DNA of 38,582 bases from an uncultured Clostridia bacterium (GCA_947573445.1 CANPFR010000013.1:1-38582), one strand, 5' to 3'; positions 24,009 to 34,352 are shown, counted from the stretch's first letter. Made by a program: numbers and translations. Notes: generated by a model not told the origin, from the sequence alone.

Positions 24009-25121
24009 ATGGAAAATGCTACAGAGCAAAAAGTGGTTCGAATATTACAAATTGGTTGTACACAGAATTGTGGTGGCATGGAGAATTTTGTAATGAATAC
24101 ATATAGGAATATTGATAGAAATAAGATTCAATTTGATTTTTTGACTACGCATAATGGGAAAATTGCTTATGAAGATGAAATAGAGTCTTTAGGTGGCAAG
24201 ATATATAGGGTTACTTATAGAAAAAGTGAAAATATAGTAAAACATTATACGGCCTTATATCAGTTTTTTAAAGACCATCCTGAAATTGATGGAATTCATA
24301 TGAATAGTTGTTTTTTTAATTATATATTACCTTTGAAAATAGCAAAGAAATTTGGAATAAAAACAAGAATATTTCATGCACATAATTCTGCTAATATGTT
24401 TGGAGATACTTTTTTTTATAGACTTCTTGGTAAATATACAAAGTCGAAAATAAAAAAACTAGCCACTCATTTATTAGCATGTTCTGATGAAGCAGGAAAA
24501 TACATGTTTGATGATAATTTTGAAGTGATTGAAAATGGAATTGATACCAATTCATTTAAATTTGATGAAAATAGGAGAAAGAATAAACAAGAGGAGTTAC
24601 AAATAAATGGAAGAAAGGTAATTGGATTTGTTGGAAGATTACAAGAACAGAAAAATCCTATGTTTGCATTAGAGGTGTTTAAAGCATTGTATGCAATTAG
24701 AAAAGATGTTATTTTTCTAATTGTAGGAGATGGTGAGTTAAAAGGGGAAATGTTAGAATATGTTCGACAAAACAATTTAGAAGAAGCAGTTGTTTTTTTG
24801 GGAATGAGAAAAGATATGAGTGATTTATATCAGGTTATGGATGTTTTTTTTCTTCCTTCGAAGTTTGAAGGTCTTGGAATCGTATTCATAGAAGCACAAG
24901 CCAATGGATTAAATTGTATTACTTCTACTGGAATACCAGATGAAACATGTATTACAGATTTAGTTAAAAGAATTGATTTAGAACAGCCAATAGAGATATG
25001 GAAGAATGAGTTATTGAGTAAACTAGATGAGATAAGGGATGAAAAATATCATAAAATGGTAAAAGATAAATATGGAATTTCGATAACAGTAGACAAATTA
25101 GAGCAAATTTATTTGAAATGA
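24009..25121 (+). CDS. Glycosyltransferase family 4 (GT-B)
   Basis: A 370-residue GT-B enzyme: CTQNCGGMENFVMNTY (about 17-32), GIHMNSCFFNYILPL (about 95-109), ACSDEAGKYMF (about 157-167), GFVGRLQEQKNPMFAL (about 205-220) and LPSKFEGLGIVFIEAQ (E-x7-E, about 282-297). AGGAAAAGGG precedes the ATG 9 bp away. It is the third member of the GT4 trio and is most similar in layout to the gene just upstream, suggesting tandem duplication. Confidence 0.87.
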   Translation: MENATEQKVVRILQIGCTQNCGGMENFVMNTYRNIDRNKIQFDFLTTHNGKIAYEDEIESLGGKIYRVTYRKSENIVKHYTALYQFFKDHPEIDGIHMNSCFFNYILPLKIAKKFGIKTRIFHAHNSANMFGDTFFYRLLGKYTKSKIKKLATHLLACSDEAGKYMFDDNFEVIENGIDTNSFKFDENRRKNKQEELQINGRKVIGFVGRLQEQKNPMFALEVFKALYAIRKDVIFLIVGDGELKGEMLEYVRQNNLEEAVVFLGMRKDMSDLYQVMDVFFLPSKFEGLGIVFIEAQANGLNCITSTGIPDETCITDLVKRIDLEQPIEIWKNELLSKLDEIRDEKYHKMVKDKYGISITVDKLEQIYLK

Positions 25122-25134
25122 GGAGAGAAACGAA

Positions 25135-26055
25135 ATGGAAGACTTAATTAGTGTAATTGTACCAGTATATAATGTAGAAAAGTATTTAGATAAATGTGTG
25201 GAAAGTATTGTGAATCAATCTTATAAAAATTTGGAAATTATTTTAATAGAGGATGGTTCGAAGGACTTTTCTGGAAAGAAATGTGATGATTGGAAAGAAA
25301 AAGATAAACGTATAAAAGTAATTCATACTGAAAATGGAGGGGTTTCTAGAGCTAGAAATATAGGATTAAAAGAGGCAAAAGGAGAATATATAGGCTTTGT
25401 AGATAGTGATGATTATTGTAAGCAGGAAATGTATGAAACAATGTTAGAAGTTTTTAAACAGAATAAAGAAGTTGAATTATGTTATTGTGATGTGTTTCGA
25501 GATGAAGAAATCGTCTCACAAGGTGTAAGTGGAATGCTTACAAAAGAAGAAAAGATAGATTTGATTTATCCATTTAAATCTTCGTTATGGAATGTATTAT
25601 TTAAAAGAGAAAAATTAAAGAATATGAAATTTGATGAACACATTTTTTATGGTGAAGATTTGCTTTTTCTTATTCAGTATTTATTGGATATGAAAGGAAG
25701 TATTTTTCATGTAAATATTCCACTTTATATACATAGGAATAATAGTGATAGTATTACCAATCAAAAGAGTTTAGAAAAAATGAATAAAAATTATAGTAAT
25801 TTTGTTTTGGCGAGCCAAAAAGCTATAAATGAATTGGAAAGGCATGGTATATATGATAAGAAGTATTATGCAAGGTACATTGATTTGGTTTATCATAGTT
25901 ATCAAAAATGTAAGAATTTTGATGGTAAAGATGAAATATTCAGTGAATTAGGTAAATATAGAGATAGTTTTAATGCTAAACAAAAAATATATTATTTGTT
26001 ATTGAAGATAAATAAAAATAGTTTATACTATGCTCGTAAAATATTAAAGAGATAA
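25135..26055 (+). CDS. Glycosyltransferase family 2 (GT-A)
   Basis: A 306-residue GT-A enzyme: LISVIVPVYNVEKYLDKCV at the N-terminus, LIEDGSKDFSG (about 35-45), NGGVSRARNIGL (about 65-76) and the DxD-like FVDSDDYCK (about 86-94). FYGEDLLFLI carries the ED base motif. Its first 45 residues are nearly the same as those of the GT2 at 28068, at both protein and DNA level, so the two are duplicates split by the flippase and GIY-YIG genes. GAGGAGAG precedes the ATG. Confidence 0.87.
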   Translation: MEDLISVIVPVYNVEKYLDKCVESIVNQSYKNLEIILIEDGSKDFSGKKCDDWKEKDKRIKVIHTENGGVSRARNIGLKEAKGEYIGFVDSDDYCKQEMYETMLEVFKQNKEVELCYCDVFRDEEIVSQGVSGMLTKEEKIDLIYPFKSSLWNVLFKREKLKNMKFDEHIFYGEDLLFLIQYLLDMKGSIFHVNIPLYIHRNNSDSITNQKSLEKMNKNYSNFVLASQKAINELERHGIYDKKYYARYIDLVYHSYQKCKNFDGKDEIFSELGKYRDSFNAKQKIYYLLLKINKNSLYYARKILKR

Positions 26056-26099
26056 AGTATAGAACAATGAAAAAGATTATTAAAGAGAGAGGATAAGAG

Positions 26100-27641
26100 A
26101 TGTCAAATTCACGAACTAAAAATTCAATCAAAAATTCTATAACTTCTACATTAGTCTATATCATAACAACTATTATGGGATTCATTTCCCAAGCTGTTTT
26201 TATCCGCACCCTAGGTGCTGAATATAACGGAATCAAAGGTTTATTTAGCAATATTTTAAACATGTTAAGTATCGCAGAACTTGGTTTTGGTTCTGCTATT
26301 GTGTTTCATTTATACAAACCAATGGCAGAAAAAAATGTGAAAGAAATTAGAACTTTAGTCAAATATTATCGTAAAGTATATCATATTATTGCTGGTATTA
26401 TTTTGGGGATTGGTGTGTTAATATTGCCGATGATTCCGAGTATTGTAGGAGAGGTCTCAATACCAGAAAATGTCGTATTTCTATTTTTCTTATATTTATT
26501 AAGTACAGTATTTTCTTACCTTTTGACGTATAAAAGATCGGTATTATATGCTGATCAGAAAAATTATATAACGAACACAGTAAATAGTGTTTTTGTGATT
26601 ATTAGAAGCCTTATACAAATTGCTATTATTATGTGGACGAAGAATTTTATCATTTATTTAATTAGCCAAATTGTGCTTGCTGTTCTTGAAAATGTTGTGG
26701 TTAATATTATTGTTAATCAAAAATATGACTATATTAAAGATTTAAGCGATAGTGTGAAAGTGTCACAAGAGTTAAAAAAAGATATTATGATCAAGGTAAA
26801 AGGTCTTTTATTTCATAAAATCGGCGGTTTTGTTGTAATGGGAACGGATAATATTATTATTTCCATGACAAAAGGCCTAGGCGTTGTTGCAGTTGGGATG
26901 TATGCCAATTATAATATGATTATTGGCCAAGTAAAAAGTTTATTTGGAAATGTAATTACTTCTTTAACCGCTAGTGTTGGAAATTTATTGATTGAAAAAG
27001 ATAAATCCAAGGCACGTTCGATTTATAAATCAATGTTATTACTTAATTCCTGGTTATTTTGCTTTTGTGCAATATCAATTTATTGTATGATAGAACCATT
27101 TATTAAGATTTGGATAGGAGGCGAGTATCTACTTTCTAAGTTTGTGTTAATTACTTTGCTTGTCAATCTTTATGTACAAGGTATACGAAGTACAACAAAT
27201 ACATTTAAAGAGGCGGCAGGTGTTTTTTATGAGGATCGTTTTGTGCCATTATTGGAGTCTGGTATTAATGTGGTAGCTTCTCTTATTTTTGTACGAATAT
27301 TTGGCTTAGCAGGTGTTTTTTTAGGAACGATAACGAGTACAATGATTCTGTTTTTTTATAGTTATCCTAAGTATGTGTACAAATTTGTTTTGGAGGGAAA
27401 GTATCAAGAATATATTAAGTTGCATTTTGTACATGGCATAATAACGACGCTTATTTGTTTTGTAACCGGATTTATTTCGAGTTGGATTCGAGTAGAGAAT
27501 GTATATTTGCAACTGATTTTAAACGGAATGTTATGTTTGGTCGTCCCCAATGCTCTATACCTTCTATTTGCCACTAGAATGCCTGAATTTGGCTTTTATC
27601 GAGAAAAGTTGAAAAATATCTTAGCTAAAGCTAGAAATTAA
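26100..27641 (+). CDS. Wzx-type polysaccharide flippase (MOP superfamily)
   Basis: A 513-residue integral membrane protein with about 12-14 hydrophobic helices that should flip the undecaprenyl-linked repeat unit across the membrane. The N-terminus STLVYIITTIMGFISQAVF, then IRTLGAEYNGIKGLFSN and LSIAELGFGSAIVFHLY, is the standard head of Firmicute capsule flippases. The central FHKIGGFVVMGTDNIIIS segment matches the same family. GAGAGGATAAGAG precedes the ATG. It carries more GC-richer codons than the adjacent glycosyltransferases (many ATC and GGC), hinting at a different history. A terminator overlaps its last codons. Confidence 0.9.
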   Translation: MSNSRTKNSIKNSITSTLVYIITTIMGFISQAVFIRTLGAEYNGIKGLFSNILNMLSIAELGFGSAIVFHLYKPMAEKNVKEIRTLVKYYRKVYHIIAGIILGIGVLILPMIPSIVGEVSIPENVVFLFFLYLLSTVFSYLLTYKRSVLYADQKNYITNTVNSVFVIIRSLIQIAIIMWTKNFIIYLISQIVLAVLENVVVNIIVNQKYDYIKDLSDSVKVSQELKKDIMIKVKGLLFHKIGGFVVMGTDNIIISMTKGLGVVAVGMYANYNMIIGQVKSLFGNVITSLTASVGNLLIEKDKSKARSIYKSMLLLNSWLFCFCAISIYCMIEPFIKIWIGGEYLLSKFVLITLLVNLYVQGIRSTTNTFKEAAGVFYEDRFVPLLESGINVVASLIFVRIFGLAGVFLGTITSTMILFFYSYPKYVYKFVLEGKYQEYIKLHFVHGIITTLICFVTGFISSWIRVENVYLQLILNGMLCLVVPNALYLLFATRMPEFGFYREKLKNILAKARN

Positions 27642-27653
27642 AAATTCTAGCTT
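27628..27653 (+). terminator. Weak terminator at the end of the flippase gene
   Basis: AAGCTAGAA pairs with TTCTAGCTT around an 8-nt loop, followed by ATTTATT. The left arm covers the flippase's last codons. Confidence 0.6.
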
Positions 27654-27719
27654 ATTTATTGCAAATTGGAAGGTTTATGATAGAATTATGCGAAAAATGA
27701 AAAAAAGAGGGAATGGCTG

Positions 27720-28071
27720 ATGTATTATACGTATATGTTAAGGTGTCAAGATGATTCGATTTATACGGGGCTTACGACTGATTTGATACGTCGTATGCGG
27801 AGAACATTTTTCTGCAGGTGAAAGATGTGCTAAATATACTTTGCGTCATAAGGCAAAAAGATTAGAAATAGCTTGGAAATCAGAAAATCGTGTTTTGGCA
27901 TCAAAATTAGAATTTCATATAAAAAAAAGTTTGACCAAAAGTCAAAAAGAAAGCTTGATTCGAAATCCTGATCAATTAGCTATTTTTTTACAGGGAAAAG
28001 TGGATTGTGAAGCTTATGATGTGGTAAATTTGGAGGAATTTAAAAGCAAAAATGGGGGAGCTGAAGAATGA
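27720..28071 (+). CDS. GIY-YIG domain protein (UPF0213-type), +1 recoded at CGG codon 27
   Basis: A 116-residue single-domain GIY-YIG protein when read through the shift. The N-terminus YYTYMLRCQDDSIYTGLT carries the Y-Y...Y-T-G signature of the UPF0213/YhbQ group, and RCAKYTLRHKAKRLEIAW gives the conserved AKYT and arm. The zero frame reads ATG CGG AGA ACA and stops seven codons on. Skipping C27798 gives RRMGEHFSAGERCAKYT, rejoining the conserved sequence. The function of this group is poorly known; it is a likely nuclease or nucleic-acid-binding protein. GAGGG precedes the ATG. Its stop overlaps the start of the next glycosyltransferase (ATGA), so shifting would affect coupling. It is an odd inhabitant of a polysaccharide locus. 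Confidence 0.83.
27798..27800 (+). other. Candidate +1 recoding site: in-frame CGG in GIY-YIG gene
   Basis: P-site codon ATG, then CGG A. Skipping C27798 reads GGA GAA CAT. This is the one site where reading CGG as Arg and dropping the next base would also fit the family (R/K is common here). Confidence 0.8.
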
Positions 28072-29120
28072 AAAAAGATTTAATTAGTGTAATTGTGCCA
28101 ATTTACAATGTGGAACAATATTTGGATAAATGTGTGGAATCGATTGTGAATCAGACATACAAGAATTTGGAAGTGATTTTAGTAGATGATGGTTCAACAG
28201 ATGATTCGGGGCAAAAATGTGATAATTGGGCTGAGAAAGATACAAGAGTCAAAGTAATCCACAAAGCTAATGGGGGGTTGTCAGATGCAAGAAATGTGGG
28301 AATTAAGGAGGCGTCTGGTAATTTAATTGGATTTGTTGATGGGGATGATTATATTGAAAAACAGATGTATGAAAGGTTGCAACAAAATTTAACGAAATAT
28401 AAGGCCGATATTTCTATCTGTAATGTGCAATATGTGGATGAGCAGGGTAACTATTTGCCAAGTTATTTTAAAGGTGAAAAGGAACCACTGCGTGTTTTGG
28501 AGCAGAAAACAGCCTTATATTTGCTGATAGAAGATGCGAGTATTCAATCTTTTGCGTGGAATAAGTTGTATCGTGCTTCGTTATTTAAAGAGGTGCAGTA
28601 TCCGAAAGGAAAAGTATTGGAAGACCGTGCAACAACTTATAAATTGTTTGATAAGGCAGGTAAAGTGGTTGATGATAGAACAGTGGGGTATAATTATGTT
28701 CAGCGAAAGGATAGCATTATGCATACTTATAGCCATATGGCGATAAAAGATGAGTTAGAGGCAATTCATGAAAGACAGGAGTATTTGGAAAAATATGAGG
28801 AATTGGAAGAGATTTTGATGTTGAATTATTTGTATTCAGTTGTGAATATTTTCCGAAGTTATTATGGTGAAAATAGGAGAGATGAAACATTAGATGAAAT
28901 TTTAGCAAAGGAATGGATGGTTTATCGAATGCATTATCCCAAATATCAAAAAGCTTTGGGACAAATGATTCGAAAGATAATGAGAAAAGGAAAAAGTATC
29001 AGAATTCAAGCAGAGCAGAAACTGTTTTATGGGAATAAAAGAATGTTTCGATGGTATAGTTTACTTTTCTTTCATATGAAAAAATGGCGTGATTTTGTAA
29101 GAAGGAAAAAGAATGGATAA
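28068..29120 (+). CDS. Glycosyltransferase family 2 (GT-A)
   Basis: A 350-residue GT-A enzyme, last in the polysaccharide locus: LISVIVPIYNVEQYLDKCV, LVDDGSTDDSGQKCD (about 36-50), NGGLSDARNVGI (about 67-78) and FVDGDDYIE (about 87-95). A later segment AWNKLYRASLFKEV with LEDRAT provides the typical NK/ED region. The basic C-terminus may associate with the membrane. It begins inside the GIY-YIG stop (ATGA overlap) after GGGGGAG. It is a duplicate of the gene at 25135 in its first 45 residues. Confidence 0.87.
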   Translation: MKKDLISVIVPIYNVEQYLDKCVESIVNQTYKNLEVILVDDGSTDDSGQKCDNWAEKDTRVKVIHKANGGLSDARNVGIKEASGNLIGFVDGDDYIEKQMYERLQQNLTKYKADISICNVQYVDEQGNYLPSYFKGEKEPLRVLEQKTALYLLIEDASIQSFAWNKLYRASLFKEVQYPKGKVLEDRATTYKLFDKAGKVVDDRTVGYNYVQRKDSIMHTYSHMAIKDELEAIHERQEYLEKYEELEEILMLNYLYSVVNIFRSYYGENRRDETLDEILAKEWMVYRMHYPKYQKALGQMIRKIMRKGKSIRIQAEQKLFYGNKRMFRWYSLLFFHMKKWRDFVRRKKNG

Positions 29121-29156
29121 AATTTTTGGTTCTAGAAAATTTAGAGGATTTAACTC

Positions 29157-29185
29157 TTGACGAATTAGCAAAATTATGGTATAAC
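29157..29185 (+). promoter_or_regulatory. Promoter of tRNA-Glu
   Basis: TTGACG (29157-29162), 17-bp spacer and TATAAC (29180-29185). The tRNA begins 20 bp after the -10. Confidence 0.7.
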
Positions 29186-29204
29186 TATAAGGTAAAGGAA
29201 ATAT

Positions 29205-29279
29205 GGCCCCTTGGTCAAGCGGTTAAGACGCCACCCTCTCAAGGTGGAATCATGGGTTCGATTCCCGTAGGGGTCACCA
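29205..29279 (+). tRNA. tRNA-Glu (anticodon CUC)
   Basis: A complete cloverleaf with an encoded CCA end. The acceptor GGCCCCT pairs with AGGGGTC (one G-U pair). The anticodon stem CCACC/GGTGG encloses the loop CTCTCAA, with anticodon CTC at 29238-29240. The T-arm is GGGTTCGATTCCC. It closely follows the standard bacterial tRNA-Glu sequence. A GAG-specific CUC tRNA usually accompanies a UUC tRNA elsewhere. Confidence 0.95.
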
Positions 29280-29304
29280 AAGAAGAAGAACAAGAGTCTA
29301 GCAA

Positions 29305-29345
29305 AAACAGATTAAAAAAAAACTTTATTTTAATCTGTTTTTTAT
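29305..29345 (+). terminator. Rho-independent terminator after tRNA-Glu
   Basis: A 13-bp A/T-rich stem (AAACAGATTAAAA with TTTTAATCTGTTT) followed by TTT and an AT-rich run. Confidence 0.85.
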
Positions 29346-29411
29346 TTATATTTGGGAATTTTAGAAGAGTTATAAAATTTGTTGTTATAAAAAAGAAAAG
29401 GGGGAAAAAGA

Positions 29412-31026
<1,615 letters not shown>

Positions 31027-31052
31027 GTAGAGAAAAAGAGGGGAAGTGAGAA

Positions 31053-33626
31053 ATGAAGTTATCGTTACAAAGAAAAGTAAATGCTAGAACCATTTATCGT
31101 ATAAGAGAGCAAATGATATTTAGAGAGAAATTACATATTGGTGATAGAATTTCATATGAAGAATTTAAAATATTATATCAAAGATATGCAGATGGAATGA
31201 ATGAGAAGGATTTTGCTAGATATTTTTTTGATGTGGATTATATAGAATATTATAACTGTCAAGCTGGAAAAACGAAACAAATGAGAATATTAACAAGAGA
31301 GCTTGTTTTAGTGCAAGAAATCTTGGCGATAAAAAACAAGGTGATTGAGCATTATGGATTAAAGAAGAATGATGAGTTGTCATATGAAAAATTGATTGAA
31401 ATATATACACAATGGGGAAATAAATTGTCTCTTTATCGATTTGCAGACGAGGTTTTGAATGTTACCCAAAAGAGTATCCAAACAGCAAGAATGTATTATA
31501 ACAAAGAAGAGAAAAAAGATTATAGAATGAGAGTCTTAAAAGATGAAAATTTTAATAGACATCAATTAAGAAAAATACAAGAAAAAGTGGCAAAAGAATC
31601 AGGAAAACATATAAAAGACCACATAACATTAGAAGAGTTTAAAGAACTTTATGAGAAATTTGGAGAGGGAATCGAAGAGAAATTATTTGCGACTAGGATA
31701 TTACAAGTAGATGAAGATCGTATTTTTAGATTTTTGAAGGGAAAAGTCAAAAAAGTGACAATACTGAATCAATATGCTTTGGATTATGAAGAAATTCTTG
31801 CATTAAGGGAAAGAGTAATTTTAGAAGAAAAGTTGCATATAGGTGATTCGATTTCTAAAGAAGATTTTGAGAGGTTGTATCAAAAGTATGGAGGGGTATT
31901 GTCGGAAGAGTTATTTGCAGAGGAAGTTTTAGATGTTACAGCAGTTGGTGTGACGAATATGAAAAAAGGATCAAATTCAGTAATATTAACGAATATTGAA
32001 ATACCAGAAGATTATATAAAAGAGGTAAGACAGAAGATAATTGATGAAAATAATTTTGAGCAAAAACAACTGCAAGAACGTGATAAGATTGACTCATTGT
32101 ATGAACAATATGGATATGTATTATCTCGTAAACAATTTGTTGAATTGATATTAGATACCATGGATAATGGAAATAAGAGAATTTCTATTTTAAGAAATCA
32201 AGAAACGACAGATTTTAAAGAATTAAGAAAAAGAGTGATTCAAGAAAATGCTTTACATTATGGAGACAAAATGAGATATCTTGTGTTTCAAAAATTACAT
32301 AAAAAATATGCACCAAATGTTATGGAATATGTATTTGCTGAAAAAGTTTTTGATATATCGCATGCTTGTTATGATAAAATGAAAGCAGGAGGAAGTACAC
32401 ATATATTATTGGAAGAAAAATTGCCAAGTGATGCAGAATTGAAACAAGTCAAAGAAACAGTGATAAGGGAAAATAGATTGCATAGAAAGGATTGGATTAA
32501 TTATCAGAAGTTTAGAGAATATTATTTAAAATATGGAGGAATTTTGCCAGAAGATATGTTTGCAGAAAGAATTTTAGACATTGGAATCAATGGTTTGAAG
32601 AAAATTCGTCCCAAGAAAGATAAAAATAACGAAAAAAGTGAAGATGAAGAAGAAACACAGATTCTTTTGCGAACCCAAATGGAACAAGAAGAGATAGAAA
32701 AATTAAAGAAAAAAATAATAAATGAAAATATTCTTTATGTTGAAAAAGAAGTTTCATTGAATGATTTTGAAGAGATGTATAGACAGGACGAGCACATTTT
32801 ATCACGAGCGGAGTTTGCGAAAGGCGTTTTGGAAATAGGAAGGTCAAGTTTTTTTAGATTGACAAAAGGAAGCAAGGTAAAAGCATTTCCAGAAAGAAAA
32901 AAAAGGAGTGCTTGTTTTTCTGAACAAGAAATTAAGTTGTTACAAGAATATTTGATACAAGATTTATCCGATGAAGAAATTGCTAGCCAAATGTTTGTAT
33001 CTCTTTCTTTTTTGGAACAAAATCGAGAACAGATTTTGAATGCTAAAAAATTATTGTTGGAAAAAAAAGGAGAGAAAAGAGAAAAGGAACAAGAAGGATT
33101 ATCAAAACAACAGAAAAGACAAGCCGTACTACGACAAGTGCAAAGACATAAAGAATTAAAAAAGATAGCCAGAAATGTATTAGCAGATTTTGATTATAAT
33201 GAAGAAAATGTTTCTAAAATGAAAGAGTATTTGGATAGTTGTAAAATACTTTTTGAAACGGGAAAATTGAAGAAAGAAGAATTAGACTTTTTAGGGAGAT
33301 GCATAGAATTTGCTCAAGCAGGAATGGAGTATATTGAGTTTTTCTTGAAAGTATGTGTTAATTTTCAAGAATACCAAAAAGCATATGTATTTTTAGGAGA
33401 GAATATTCATAATGAAGAGGTAAAAGAGAAAGAAAAAGAGAAATTGAGGCAATTGAGAGCCAATATTGAACATGCAATGAAAAAAGAAAGGGCAATTGTT
33501 ATGATTTGTGATCAAGGAGTGAGAGATATTACATATATTGCTCAAAAAACAGGCCTTTCAAGAGCAGAGATAATAAACTTAAAAAGTTTTGAAGCAGCTC
33601 CAAAGAAGGTTGGTCAATTTAAATAG
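31053..33626 (+). CDS. Unrecognised protein with eight tandem HTH-like repeats
   Basis: An 857-residue, highly charged cytoplasmic-type protein with no signal peptide. I do not recognise the family. Eight repeats begin near residues 17, 93, 175, 251, 325, 391, 466 and 551 (spacing 66-85). Each follows the pattern [LIV]R.KVI.E..LH.GD.I..E.F..LY.KYG..LSE..FAE.VLDI, then 8-10 residues and a K-x-G end. The half from FAE.VLDI to MKxG resembles the helix-turn-helix of Cro/C1-like domains (FAxxLGIS...NMKxG). Another HTH-like segment lies at about 624-665 (LSDEEIASQMFVSLSFL), a helical tail with 690-800 basic and coiled, and a last HTH-like segment at about 820-842 (RDITYIAQKTGLSRAEI). A repeat-built DNA-binding protein is inferred. 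AGAGGGGAAG precedes the ATG; the SPFH-like gene follows after 15 bp. Confidence 0.7.
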   Translation: MKLSLQRKVNARTIYRIREQMIFREKLHIGDRISYEEFKILYQRYADGMNEKDFARYFFDVDYIEYYNCQAGKTKQMRILTRELVLVQEILAIKNKVIEHYGLKKNDELSYEKLIEIYTQWGNKLSLYRFADEVLNVTQKSIQTARMYYNKEEKKDYRMRVLKDENFNRHQLRKIQEKVAKESGKHIKDHITLEEFKELYEKFGEGIEEKLFATRILQVDEDRIFRFLKGKVKKVTILNQYALDYEEILALRERVILEEKLHIGDSISKEDFERLYQKYGGVLSEELFAEEVLDVTAVGVTNMKKGSNSVILTNIEIPEDYIKEVRQKIIDENNFEQKQLQERDKIDSLYEQYGYVLSRKQFVELILDTMDNGNKRISILRNQETTDFKELRKRVIQENALHYGDKMRYLVFQKLHKKYAPNVMEYVFAEKVFDISHACYDKMKAGGSTHILLEEKLPSDAELKQVKETVIRENRLHRKDWINYQKFREYYLKYGGILPEDMFAERILDIGINGLKKIRPKKDKNNEKSEDEEETQILLRTQMEQEEIEKLKKKIINENILYVEKEVSLNDFEEMYRQDEHILSRAEFAKGVLEIGRSSFFRLTKGSKVKAFPERKKRSACFSEQEIKLLQEYLIQDLSDEEIASQMFVSLSFLEQNREQILNAKKLLLEKKGEKREKEQEGLSKQQKRQAVLRQVQRHKELKKIARNVLADFDYNEENVSKMKEYLDSCKILFETGKLKKEELDFLGRCIEFAQAGMEYIEFFLKVCVNFQEYQKAYVFLGENIHNEEVKEKEKEKLRQLRANIEHAMKKERAIVMICDQGVRDITYIAQKTGLSRAEIINLKSFEAAPKKVGQFK

Positions 33627-33641
33627 GAGAGGTAAAGTAAA

Positions 33642-34265
33642 ATGCATTTTTCAAATATTTTCGAGGATGATGAACAATATGAAATTATTGAGTGTACTAA
33701 ATTGGATAATAATATTTTGCTATTCAAACAAAGATTAGATGAAAATCAGCATTATATTGTAAAACTCAAAAACAAGCAATGTGCGATTCTTTTTGAAAAA
33801 GGTCAAGTACTTGATATGGTAAAAGAAGAGGGAATTTATACAATTAAAACAGAGCCAAACACTTCTTTTCCAGAAGAATTTAGTGATTATCAAATCAAGA
33901 ACAACAGTGATTCTTTATGTATCTTATTTTTTAATGGTAACATTATTACAAATAATAAATTTTATCTTAAAAAGAAACATAATAGTGATTTTTATGGTGA
34001 AGGATGTTTTGATTTTCAGATTGAAAAACCGCTTAAGTTCTTTAATAAAGTGATTGAGGTGAGGAGTTATTATTCACGTGAAGAATTATTAGAGCAAATT
34101 CGTGAAAGAATTTCGAAAATTGTAACTTTATTCATAAAAGAACATAAGGATGAATATCTTATAAAAGAAGAAATGATTCGTTCAAGTCTGGATATTTTCA
34201 AAGAATATGGAATAAAAATTGTTTCTTCTGATATGAGAAATATTCAATTTAAGAAAAAATTGTAA
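33642..34265 (+). CDS. SPFH/YdjI-like domain protein (tentative)
   Basis: A 207-residue protein of uncertain family. The N-terminal beta-rich part, YIVKLKNKQCAILFEKGQVLDMVKEEGIYT with TEPNTSFPEEF, resembles the start of SPFH-domain proteins of the YdjI/virion-core-like group (a ligand or adaptor protein with no enzyme motif). The C-terminal half ends in helix-turn-strand EYGIKIVSSDMRNIQF, which is like the end of that domain (EYGIxxxxxxIxxI). No transmembrane segment is seen. AGGAGAGG precedes the ATG, 15 bp after the repeat protein, so the two are likely co-transcribed. Confidence 0.5.
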   Translation: MHFSNIFEDDEQYEIIECTKLDNNILLFKQRLDENQHYIVKLKNKQCAILFEKGQVLDMVKEEGIYTIKTEPNTSFPEEFSDYQIKNNSDSLCILFFNGNIITNNKFYLKKKHNSDFYGEGCFDFQIEKPLKFFNKVIEVRSYYSREELLEQIRERISKIVTLFIKEHKDEYLIKEEMIRSSLDIFKEYGIKIVSSDMRNIQFKKKL

Positions 34266-34272
34266 AAAACTA

Positions 34273-34301
34273 TTGACATTTTTTGAAAATGGGTATAAAG
34301 T
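34273..34301 (+). promoter_or_regulatory. groESL promoter
   Basis: Consensus TTGACA at 34273-34278. The -10 is TATAAA (34294-34299, 15-bp spacer) or TAAAGT (34296-34301, 17-bp spacer). The CIRCE element begins 2-4 bp later. Confidence 0.75.
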
Positions 34302-34302
34302 A

Positions 34303-34329
34303 TTAGCAGTCGAGCATGATGACTGCTAA
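34303..34329. promoter_or_regulatory. CIRCE operator (HrcA site), compensated variant
   Basis: A perfect 9-9-9 inverted repeat with arms TTAGCAGTC and GACTGCTAA. The classical CIRCE is TTAGCACTC-N9-GAGTGCTAA; one base differs in each arm and pairing is preserved. The position between promoter and groES fits HrcA repression released by heat. Confidence 0.93.
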
Positions 34330-34352
34330 TTTATTTTATAAAGGAGGAATGA

